This document shows positions 56,080 to 64,000 of a stretch of 64,000 nucleotides of DNA, one piece after another. The translations under genes and the position numbers were made by a program. The stretch is from Carboxylicivirga sp. (GTDB lineage Bacteria > Bacteroidota > Bacteroidia > Bacteroidales > Marinilabiliaceae), in the NCBI GenBank assembly GCA_025210475.1, contig JAOARW010000015.1:1-64000 (forward strand), given 5' to 3'. The stretch's first letter is position 1, and each line of letters starts with the position of its first letter. The notes below the pieces were generated by a model. It had not been told where the DNA came from. It saw nothing but the letters and a program-made list of their open reading frames with translations, and ran no database searches.

Positions 56080-59000
56080 ATGAACTACACACACGTTCTA
56101 AGCATTTGCTTATTGATCTTATTGGGGATAAGAGCAGAAGCGCAAACAACTACATTCTGGGAAGATGACTTTGAAACCCATAAAGGATGGATCCTCGATG
56201 CAGGATCAAAAAACTTTCAGATAGCAAAGCCAAGTGGTGGAAATGGAGACCATGGTAATGCAAATCCAACAAGTGGTTATAATAGCGAAACTGCCTTGAT
56301 ATCAAATTTAAGAGGAGCTTACGAAAATAATCTTTCAGAAAGAGCATATCAAGCTATTTCACCCGAGATTGATTGTTCTGGGAAGAAAAATGTAAGCCTT
56401 AAATATATGCGGTGGCTAAATGTAGAACAGAATACATTTGACAATGCTTATATAGATGTTTATGATGGTTCAATCTGGCATGAAAAAGTATGGTCAAATG
56501 GGAATACTATTACAGAAAATTACTGGACTGCGCAATCTATTGATATATCACATCTGGTTGATGGTAAAGACAAGGTGCGAATACGCTTTACTTTAGGGCC
56601 TACTGATAGTGGCTGGTATTATTCAGGATGGAATATAGATAATGTTGAATTAACAACTAAGCCGGATCCTGTTTATGGCGATTTTCGTACAGGTGATAAT
56701 AGGGACTGGTCCAGTTGGTGGCAAGAATATAATGGCAGATCCTGGGATTGGACCAGAGAAGGACCAGGTGAAACTCGTAATGCCAATGTGGTAACCATCC
56801 GACGTGGGCATAGAACTACAATGAACCAAAACAGACCGGTTGGGAGTTATGAGATAAAAAATTTGGTTGTGGAAGGTGGAGGTACACTGCGGTATACTGA
56901 TCGTAACATAAGAAGATTGAGTCTTACAGGTTCAATTACTGGTGCTGGAACCATTGATATGAGTGCAAATAATTTGGCCCACAAATTAACAGTTGGAGGA
57001 GATTTTCTTCCGGCTACTTTACAACAAGGAAGAGCAACCGTTGAATTAAATGGTTCATCTACACAAAAAGTTGGAAGCCACAATTATTATAACCTGACAA
57101 TTTCAGGAGGAGGTGATAAGGAGTTACAAGGTGACATTACAATCAATAATACCTTGACCTTAAGTGGTGCAAAAATAATATTGGGTAATCATGATTTAAT
57201 CATTGCCGATGGAGCTTCCATTTCGGGTACATTCTCATCAACCAATATGATTGTGACCAATGGAACCGGACGACTGATTAAACAAGGAAATGCCAACACT
57301 GATTATCAAATGGTTTATCCGGTTGGTACAGGTTCATATTATACTCCTTATGAAATTTCCTCTTTTACAGCATCGGACCGCACTGGTTCAGTAGAAGTGC
57401 GCGCTGTTGCTGGTGCAGCTACGGGTTCACCTGCTGCGGGAGCTAAAGATTTACAGAAGCACTGGGTGGTATCCCAAACAGGTTTAACAGTGACCAAGGC
57501 TAATGTCTCATTTACCTACAATAATAATGAGGTGGGTGCGGGAGGCAACCAGAGAGCTTATGCATTGAGAAAAGCATCTGGTGGTATGTGGACCGAACCG
57601 GGAGGAACAAGCACAAGTCCAGATGGATCTAATCCAATGGCAGCTTCAGAAGTCAATGATATTACTGGAGTTTGGACAGCAATAGAACAAGCACCAATAG
57701 TCACCTACTATACATACAGGAGTGGTAATTGGAATGAAGTTTCCACATGGACACACAATCCTGGAGGTACTACACAAACAGCTACAGATATACCAGGCGA
57801 CAATGCCAGGGTAGTGGTTCTCAATGGCCGAACTGTTACACTAACAAACGATGTTACAAATACGGGTTTGAGCCTGGCCATTGGATCAGGAGGATTTGTA
57901 GACATGTCAACTCATCAATTTACCAATACACTAACAGAACTGGGGGGAGAAGGTACTTTAAAACTGGCAAGTGTAAACTTTCCAACTGTGACTGATAATT
58001 ATCTGGTAATAAGTGTTGGTGGTACGGTTGAATATTATAACGCTACAAATTTTACCTTGCCATCAGCAGAGGTTGAGTATAATAACCTTATTCTAAATGG
58101 AAATGCTATTGTAACGCAAAAGCATAATCTTAAAATTAATGGCGATTTACTTGTTAAAAAAGGTACTTACCGAATAAATGATGGCTCTGCGGCCAGATAT
58201 CGCTTAGACGTTGAAGGAGATTTAACGGTTAATGTAGGAGCTAAGGTTTCAGTTGGTCTTGGTAATACAACTAACGGAGGAATGGTTAGTGGTGGTTCAG
58301 GAGCATTTACAAATTATTACACAAGCAATACTCATACGGTTGTTGTCAACGGAAATTTTACCAACAATGGTACGGTTCGATTTACTAATCAACTTTATCC
58401 TGTGTATAATGCTTTTCCGGCTAATGGTGCGGCCACAGTTTACTTCCGTGGAGCGAAAGACAATAAACTAACCTGTAATGGTACAACTGATTTATATAAT
58501 CTTGTCTTAGACAAAGGAGTTGACCAAACATTTAAATTGACTGTTTATTCTTCAGCTTATAATAATTTCCGCTTATTTGGACGAAATAATTTAGGGAGCG
58601 AAGGTTCAGGGGCCAATCCTAATATAAGAAAAGCCTTATGGATAAGAACCGGTACACTGGAACTAACTGGTTCTACTGTGATTCCATCTCTGTCTGAAGG
58701 CGGGCAGGATTTCCTGGTTCCGGCTAAAGGTTGTTTGTTATTAAACGGACCAGGTGTAATCGTTCTAACAACGGCTAACAATTATGCCGAAGTAAATGCT
58801 GCCTATGGATTAAGCCGGGGTACAGGAAGCAGGCATGGAGTAAATGTTGGAGGTAATCAAGCTTTATCTATTTACGGAAAACTTCAAGTAGATGATGGTT
58901 ATCTTTCAAGTAGACGTTCGGCAGGTTTTATTACCTGGTCAACAGCATCAGGTGAATTTATTATCAATGGTGGACATGTAGATGCGCGTCAGGTGCGTTC

Positions 59001-62000
59001 ACATGGTAGCAGCGCACTTTCTTCTTATAATCAAAGAGGAGGATGTCTTACCTTACGTGGAAGACGCTCATTGACTGAAAATCCATCAAATCCATTAGAC
59101 CTTAGTAATGTTGTATTATCTGGAACAACTTATACTGGTGACTTGGATAATAGTAAAGGTACATTTAGTTCTTTCATGAGAGGAAATGTATTTGTAATGT
59201 CGGGTGGAGAGATTGAAATTTTAGATGCCTCAGGAAGTAATGGTTATGCCATAGATATTGCATCCGATGAAAAGAATATTAATGTATCAGGAGGTACCAT
59301 TAGTATTAAACCACAGACTGATGATAATTTTATAATCCGCTCCAACGCACCGTTTTATAACTTTGCAATTATTAATCCTGGTGCCGGTAATGTTGAATTA
59401 CAAGACTATTCCGTAGGTGGAGTTAATATTGCAGGGGACCTAACTGTCCTCAATAATTTGAACTTAACTGACGGTATATTAAAAACTAACAACCATGATG
59501 TGATTGTTGGAGGGAATTTTTCATTAGCGACAGGAACAAACTATATCACAGGAACCAACCGTACGATATTTAATGGAGATGATCAACAAAAACTTGTCAT
59601 GGACTTGTCTTCTAATCTTGCGTTACATAAGTTAGTGGTGAATAAAGAGGGAGGTGAGTTATTGTTAACAGGTACACGAACAACACTTAATGTAAATGAT
59701 TCACTGATTGTACGAAAAGGAGATTTGAACTGCGACGCAAAATATAACCTGGCAGCAAAGGGACACATATATATGGGGGGGCGTCAGTTAGGATCTTCTT
59801 GGGGCCGCATTAGTATGTTGGGTTCAGCGCCTCAGGTAATAAGTGGAAATGATAAGGGTGAATTTTATTATTTAAAACTTAATACCGGTAATACAATATC
59901 TGTAACTACAAATTTAAAGATCACAGGTAAGTTAGAATTTCGTCAAAATTACAATTTGGATATTGGAAGTAACAATATTACTTTCTCGGCCGATGCAATT
60001 ATTGATGGAGCGAGTGCATTGCGTTACATTAAAACAGCCGGTAATGCCGGTGATGGAGGTGTTACCTTTGCTTATAAAGCCATTACTCCGAAAACTTGGC
60101 CAATTGGTGTAGATAGTTATACCCCAGCAACAATTGGTTTTACAAGTGCACCATCTAGTTATGGAGATATAACGCTTGTACCAGTCAATTACGAACATCC
60201 AACCACAACAACCGATAATCAGGCATTGGATTATTTCTGGCGTGTCAAATCAAATGGTTTTTCTGGTATTGCTGGAAAAGTATCACATACCTTCAAATAT
60301 GATCAGTCAGATGTGCAAGGAGGAAGTGAAGCAAATTATTTGCCGGCACGATATGATGTGGCAGCCTATAACTGGAATAAAGGTACTACCTCAGATGTAG
60401 ATGAGGCAGGAGCTACTAACCAAATTAATGACTGGACTTCGCCGAATCAAAGTGCTGATTATATTGATGGTGATTATACAGCAGGTTTAAATACCGCATT
60501 TGGAACGCCGAAAAAATACTATAGTCGTAGGACGGGCTTATGGAAAAATAGATCAACTTGGTCAACAACAGGTCATGGAGGTAGTGCAGGATCCTCTATT
60601 CCAAGTTCTGGTGATATTGTGATTATTGGCAATGGACATACAGTTTCTCTTGAGAGGTGGAATAATACTCGAGATAGAGATAAGCAAAACTGTGCAAGTT
60701 TACAGATTGTGAGTGGTGCCGTTTTGGATGTAACATATAATCCGGGTAGTAATTTTGGAATGGTGATGTCTCATCCTTCAGGTAACGGTAAGATTCGTGT
60801 TAGTGCACGATATACCGATAATGTAGCTTTCGAATTTCCATCAGGCGATTTCTCTGATTTTAATAACAATAGTGGTACAACAGAGTTGTATACAATTAAT
60901 AGCACTTCAGGAACTGAGTATTATCTTCCAGATGGAGTAAAAGAATATGGTAATCTTTTAATTCATCCGCGTGGAGGCTCAAATGTGATGTTCCCTAATC
61001 ATGATATTACCATTTTAGGCAATTTAACAACACAGGGAACTAGCGCACACTCTTGGTTTTGTCCTACTTGGTATAGTTCTGGTTGGAATCCTAAAACAAT
61101 CACTGTTAAAGGGGATTTAAAGATAGAAGGAGGTGCTCTTATTTGGTTTGAAAATGAAGACGTTCGACAGGATATTATTGTCAATGGTGATGTAATTGTT
61201 TCAAGTGGTGCAGGTATTGGCTCAAGCAATGCTAATAATCAAACCTTATCGATCGGTGGAAGTTTAATTAATAACTCTTCAGCTGATTTAGGAACAGGAG
61301 GTCAGCGTGGTTGTAACTTAAAAGATATACCACTTATTTTCTTTGGTAATAATAATGCAAAGATTAATAATACAGGAGGAGTACCTCAAACCACTTTGGG
61401 GACTATCACTGTTAATAAAGGTAATTCTGCTGCAACAAAATTAACGATGGATATTGGAGGTACTATTGATTTTAAGGAAAATGAATGGCTTAACTTGCAG
61501 AATGGTACTTTTATTTATGAAAGTGATGAAAGTGTATATTTGAATACAAATAATAGTTTCACGATACCTTCCACCGCGGCATTAACTATAAATACGCCAA
61601 GAGATTTCATACTTTGCTATGGAAATAATAACGATAATGATTTGTATTTAAATGGTAAGCTTACGGTTAAAAGTGGTCGTTTATACGTTGGTAATGCAAG
61701 TACAAATTTCAATCGTGATATTGAATATTCTGGTGGAGGAAGTTCTGAGATTGACATAAAAGGTGGTCAACTTCGTGTTGCAGGACAAATTCGTCGTAAC
61801 CCGGCTTCAACGGCAGGTGTTTTAAAGTACACACAAAGTGGCGGTGGAGTAATAATTAGTGGCAGAAATGCTTTGACTACCAATGCCAAGCTAGAGGTAG
61901 TCAATACAGCTAGTCAGTTTAATATGTCGGGCGGTACGTTAACAATTGTAAGTGGTGGTGGTACAACATTTGGCGATCTTTATTTAAGACCTGAAAACTC

Positions 62001-64000
62001 AAGTATAACGGGTGGAGAAATAATATTTGATAATACGGGAGTCGGTCTTCAAAATTATTTGTTGGATTCAACTGTTCCTTTAAATGATTTAACCATTAAT
62101 GGAAGTAGTAATAATGCAACCGTTAAACTTTTATTAAGTCCATTGACACTCAATGGTGATTTGAAACTTTCGAATACCCACAGTATTTTGGATGTCAATT
62201 CCACTTATAATATTCCGGTAATACTTAAAGGGGACTTTAATAATTCGGGTAATTATTCGTACCATAAAAACACAACCACTTTTAGTGGAGGATCACAGGC
62301 TATTACAGGTTCAACGGCTCCTGGTTTTTACAATTTGGTTATCAATCCAGTTACAAGCTTAACCATTAATAATACAGTAACTGTAAATAATGATCTGTTA
62401 TTGAGCAACGGAACATTAGCTGTAGGAGCCAATACTGTAAATGTTAAGGGTAATGTGGTCAACAATGCAACTTATACATCTACTGGTAATGGATTGGTAC
62501 TTAATGGACTTGCGCAGCAAGAGGTTTCAGGAACGGGTACTTTTGGTCGTATAGAGCTGAATAATACCAATGGAGCCAATGCCTTAAGTAACCTGACGGT
62601 TGAAGGAGAATTGGCTTTGACGAAAGGGGTTTTCAATATTGGAGCACATCTTTTGGCTTTAGGTGAATCCAGTGATATTTCCGGTACTTTTGGAACATCT
62701 AACATGATTACTACCAATGGAGTGTATAGTAGTAAAGGGATCCAAAAGACTATACCAGCAGGAGCTTCAATATTTACTTTCCCTATTGGGGTGGCTGGAA
62801 AATATACCCCGGCAAAGTTAACAACTACGGCAAATGACAATAGCGCATCTGTTCGTATTAATACTGTTAATGATAAACACCCTGCAAATATCGATGCTGC
62901 AAATATTTTGGATTACTTCTGGGAAGTTCAAAGTATTGGTTTGAATAATTACGGAGGAAATCTTCAGTTAACTTATCTTGATGAGGATATTAATGGTGAT
63001 GACAATAATTACTATGCAACACGATTATTGGTTCCGGGGACAAGCTGGAGTAAGAAGAATACCGTTACTGCCGGAACAAATACTATTAATTTCTCCTTAA
63101 CAGAAGACAACATCAGTGGTGAGTATACGGCCGGTAACGAAAATGCTTTCCCCAATAACGTTCCTCAGTACACAAGTAAAAATGATGGGGTTTGGTCAGA
63201 TGCCTCCAACTGGGAACAAACCGCAGGAGATGTATATGCACTAACTGGTGGGCCTAATGGTTTTATCGTAGTGGTTGATGACGTTGTAACGATTGATCAG
63301 AATTATGCTCAATCATATAAAACAACTATTGCAGCGGGAGGTAAATTAAAAATTGATGACACATCTTATGGACATAACCTTGGAGAGGTTTCTGGTTCAG
63401 GTACTTTATATATGGAGAGTGGTCAATTGCCCGAAGCCAAGTTCGATAACTTTTTAGGTTGTGGACACAGTGCGACACTTGAATATGGCGGCGACTCAGA
63501 TTATTCAATTATTGCCGATTTATATAATGAGGCTGCTAATTTGATCTTCTCTGGAACGGGAAAAAGAGTATTACCGAATAAAAATCTGACAATATGTAAC
63601 CAGTTGGTAATTAGAGGGGCAGAGCTTGATAATAGTGTTAATAATAAAAAGCTGATAATTAAGGGAAGTTTTACCCGGGAGTCCGGTAGTTTTATAAGTG
63701 GTACAGGTAGTACTGCAACTGTAACATTCAATGGTTCTGTTGAACAAAATGTAGGCGGATTCACTGGCGTAAATGCCAGATTAAATAACCTGGAGGTCAA
63801 TAATAGCAATGGATTGACTTTGTCAGATGATGTTGAAGTAGGTGGCAAATTAATCTTGACCAATGGATTAATTAATACTACCGATGCTAATTCATTAACA
63901 ATTACTAACACAGCAACTGATTGTGTAACACCTGCTTCTGGTTCTGATAATTCTTATGTAAATGGGCCATTAAGTAAAATGATAAATCAAGGTGATTCAT
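56080..64000 (+). CDS. Giant secreted modular surface protein, 3' end outside window (at least 2640 aa)
   Basis: The frame is open from ATG 56080 to the last base. Signal peptide to about 22 (MNYTHVLSICLLILLGI to EAQ). About 25-200: a concanavalin/MAM-like domain (TFWEDDFETHKGW; NVSLKYMRWLNVEQ; YSGWNIDNVEL). From about 205 it is paralogous to the 3370-aa protein: GAGTIDMSANNLAHKLTVGG, NLTISGGGDKELQGDITINN and STNMIVTNGTGRLIKQGN all have near-identical counterparts there. The same repeats recur (FNG-x3-Q; YPVGTGSYYTP, WPIGVDSYTP, FPIGVAGKYTP). The last residues, NGPLSKMINQGDS, match the 3370-aa protein near its residue 2700, so roughly 650 more residues ending in a T9SS sorting domain are expected. 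Adhesin or matrix role inferred; no catalytic motif seen. Confidence 0.88.
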   Translation, partial: MNYTHVLSICLLILLGIRAEAQTTTFWEDDFETHKGWILDAGSKNFQIAKPSGGNGDHGNANPTSGYNSETALISNLRGAYENNLSERAYQAISPEIDCSGKKNVSLKYMRWLNVEQNTFDNAYIDVYDGSIWHEKVWSNGNTITENYWTAQSIDISHLVDGKDKVRIRFTLGPTDSGWYYSGWNIDNVELTTKPDPVYGDFRTGDNRDWSSWWQEYNGRSWDWTREGPGETRNANVVTIRRGHRTTMNQNRPVGSYEIKNLVVEGGGTLRYTDRNIRRLSLTGSITGAGTIDMSANNLAHKLTVGGDFLPATLQQGRATVELNGSSTQKVGSHNYYNLTISGGGDKELQGDITINNTLTLSGAKIILGNHDLIIADGASISGTFSSTNMIVTNGTGRLIKQGNANTDYQMVYPVGTGSYYTPYEISSFTASDRTGSVEVRAVAGAATGSPAAGAKDLQKHWVVSQTGLTVTKANVSFTYNNNEVGAGGNQRAYALRKASGGMWTEPGGTSTSPDGSNPMAASEVNDITGVWTAIEQAPIVTYYTYRSGNWNEVSTWTHNPGGTTQTATDIPGDNARVVVLNGRTVTLTNDVTNTGLSLAIGSGGFVDMSTHQFTNTLTELGGEGTLKLASVNFPTVTDNYLVISVGGTVEYYNATNFTLPSAEVEYNNLILNGNAIVTQKHNLKINGDLLVKKGTYRINDGSAARYRLDVEGDLTVNVGAKVSVGLGNTTNGGMVSGGSGAFTNYYTSNTHTVVVNGNFTNNGTVRFTNQLYPVYNAFPANGAATVYFRGAKDNKLTCNGTTDLYNLVLDKGVDQTFKLTVYSSAYNNFRLFGRNNLGSEGSGANPNIRKALWIRTGTLELTGSTVIPSLSEGGQDFLVPAKGCLLLNGPGVIVLTTANNYAEVNAAYGLSRGTGSRHGVNVGGNQALSIYGKLQVDDGYLSSRRSAGFITWSTASGEFIINGGHVDARQVRSHGSSALSSYNQRGGCLTLRGRRSLTENPSNPLDLSNVVLSGTTYTGDLDNSKGTFSSFMRGNVFVMSGGEIEILDASGSNGYAIDIASDEKNINVSGGTISIKPQTDDNFIIRSNAPFYNFAIINPGAGNVELQDYSVGGVNIAGDLTVLNNLNLTDGILKTNNHDVIVGGNFSLATGTNYITGTNRTIFNGDDQQKLVMDLSSNLALHKLVVNKEGGELLLTGTRTTLNVNDSLIVRKGDLNCDAKYNLAAKGHIYMGGRQLGSSWGRISMLGSAPQVISGNDKGEFYYLKLNTGNTISVTTNLKITGKLEFRQNYNLDIGSNNITFSADAIIDGASALRYIKTAGNAGDGGVTFAYKAITPKTWPIGVDSYTPATIGFTSAPSSYGDITLVPVNYEHPTTTTDNQALDYFWRVKSNGFSGIAGKVSHTFKYDQSDVQGGSEANYLPARYDVAAYNWNKGTTSDVDEAGATNQINDWTSPNQSADYIDGDYTAGLNTAFGTPKKYYSRRTGLWKNRSTWSTTGHGGSAGSSIPSSGDIVIIGNGHTVSLERWNNTRDRDKQNCASLQIVSGAVLDVTYNPGSNFGMVMSHPSGNGKIRVSARYTDNVAFEFPSGDFSDFNNNSGTTELYTINSTSGTEYYLPDGVKEYGNLLIHPRGGSNVMFPNHDITILGNLTTQGTSAHSWFCPTWYSSGWNPKTITVKGDLKIEGGALIWFENEDVRQDIIVNGDVIVSSGAGIGSSNANNQTLSIGGSLINNSSADLGTGGQRGCNLKDIPLIFFGNNNAKINNTGGVPQTTLGTITVNKGNSAATKLTMDIGGTIDFKENEWLNLQNGTFIYESDESVYLNTNNSFTIPSTAALTINTPRDFILCYGNNNDNDLYLNGKLTVKSGRLYVGNASTNFNRDIEYSGGGSSEIDIKGGQLRVAGQIRRNPASTAGVLKYTQSGGGVIISGRNALTTNAKLEVVNTASQFNMSGGTLTIVSGGGTTFGDLYLRPENSSITGGEIIFDNTGVGLQNYLLDSTVPLNDLTINGSSNNATVKLLLSPLTLNGDLKLSNTHSILDVNSTYNIPVILKGDFNNSGNYSYHKNTTTFSGGSQAITGSTAPGFYNLVINPVTSLTINNTVTVNNDLLLSNGTLAVGANTVNVKGNVVNNATYTSTGNGLVLNGLAQQEVSGTGTFGRIELNNTNGANALSNLTVEGELALTKGVFNIGAHLLALGESSDISGTFGTSNMITTNGVYSSKGIQKTIPAGASIFTFPIGVAGKYTPAKLTTTANDNSASVRINTVNDKHPANIDAANILDYFWEVQSIGLNNYGGNLQLTYLDEDINGDDNNYYATRLLVPGTSWSKKNTVTAGTNTINFSLTEDNISGEYTAGNENAFPNNVPQYTSKNDGVWSDASNWEQTAGDVYALTGGPNGFIVVVDDVVTIDQNYAQSYKTTIAAGGKLKIDDTSYGHNLGEVSGSGTLYMESGQLPEAKFDNFLGCGHSATLEYGGDSDYSIIADLYNEAANLIFSGTGKRVLPNKNLTICNQLVIRGAELDNSVNNKKLIIKGSFTRESGSFISGTGSTATVTFNGSVEQNVGGFTGVNARLNNLEVNNSNGLTLSDDVEVGGKLILTNGLINTTDANSLTITNTATDCVTPASGSDNSYVNGPLSKMINQGDS

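Noticed and set aside
62472..63911. Minus-strand open frames of 122 and 136 codons near the window end
   Set aside because: They are antisense to the giant gene at 56080, whose repeats continue unbroken through the region.

Overview
The window reads as an AT-rich chromosome segment of a Bacteroidota bacterium, most like a free-living, probably marine, polysaccharide-degrading member of Bacteroidia. The evidence is two SusC/SusD pairs with ECF-sigma/FecR-type regulation, surface proteins ending in type-A C-terminal sorting domains of the type IX secretion system (T9SS), HU-like/DUF4469 and MaoC-like proteins, and a TTTG-N19-TATCTTTG promoter of the Bacteroidota type in front of a tRNA array. 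The genus cannot be fixed from the sequence alone.

Layout. 1-7352: end of an unidentified gene, then a fecR - susC - susD cluster without its own sigma factor; the fecR start looks frameshifted. 7706-21438: a second, complete polysaccharide utilization locus (PUL): ECF sigma, FecR, STN-type SusC, SusD, two paralogous secreted beta-propeller glycosidase-like proteins, a formylglycine sulfatase and a GH95 glycosidase, pointing to a sulfated fucose- or galactose-containing glycan. 21539-22103: four tandem tRNA-Lys(TTT) genes on the minus strand with a strong promoter, a terminator shared with the PUL, and spacers that fold into covarying hairpins. 22231-25597: an AmmeMemoRadiSam operon (fused Memo-AMMECR1, a Tat-type lipoprotein metallophosphoesterase, and the radical SAM enzyme). 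25731-31528: two paralogous small secreted proteins, a 1197-aa usher-like outer-membrane protein with SPOR-like ends, and a PapD-like chaperone; together they look like an unusual chaperone-usher type assembly system, and this is the best candidate for a poorly described system here. 31856-33697: a double-hotdog MaoC-like protein and an unknown helical protein with an internal duplication.

34640 to the window end is dominated by a family of T9SS cargo proteins (699, 707, 3370 and at least 2640 aa). Three share one C-terminal module of about 530 residues; the fourth resembles the 3370-aa protein at its N-terminus and runs off the window. Two convergent chemoreceptor genes and an HU-like/DUF4469 DNA-binding protein are inserted in this family. 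A 23-bp-periodic degenerate repeat and an inverted repeat over a candidate promoter lie before the last giant gene.

Together the region combines glycan acquisition (sensing through STN/FecR/sigma, binding by SusD, import by SusC, hydrolysis by sulfatase and glycosidases) with cell-surface adhesion and appendage functions. No rRNA, CRISPR array, intact insertion sequence or prophage was seen.
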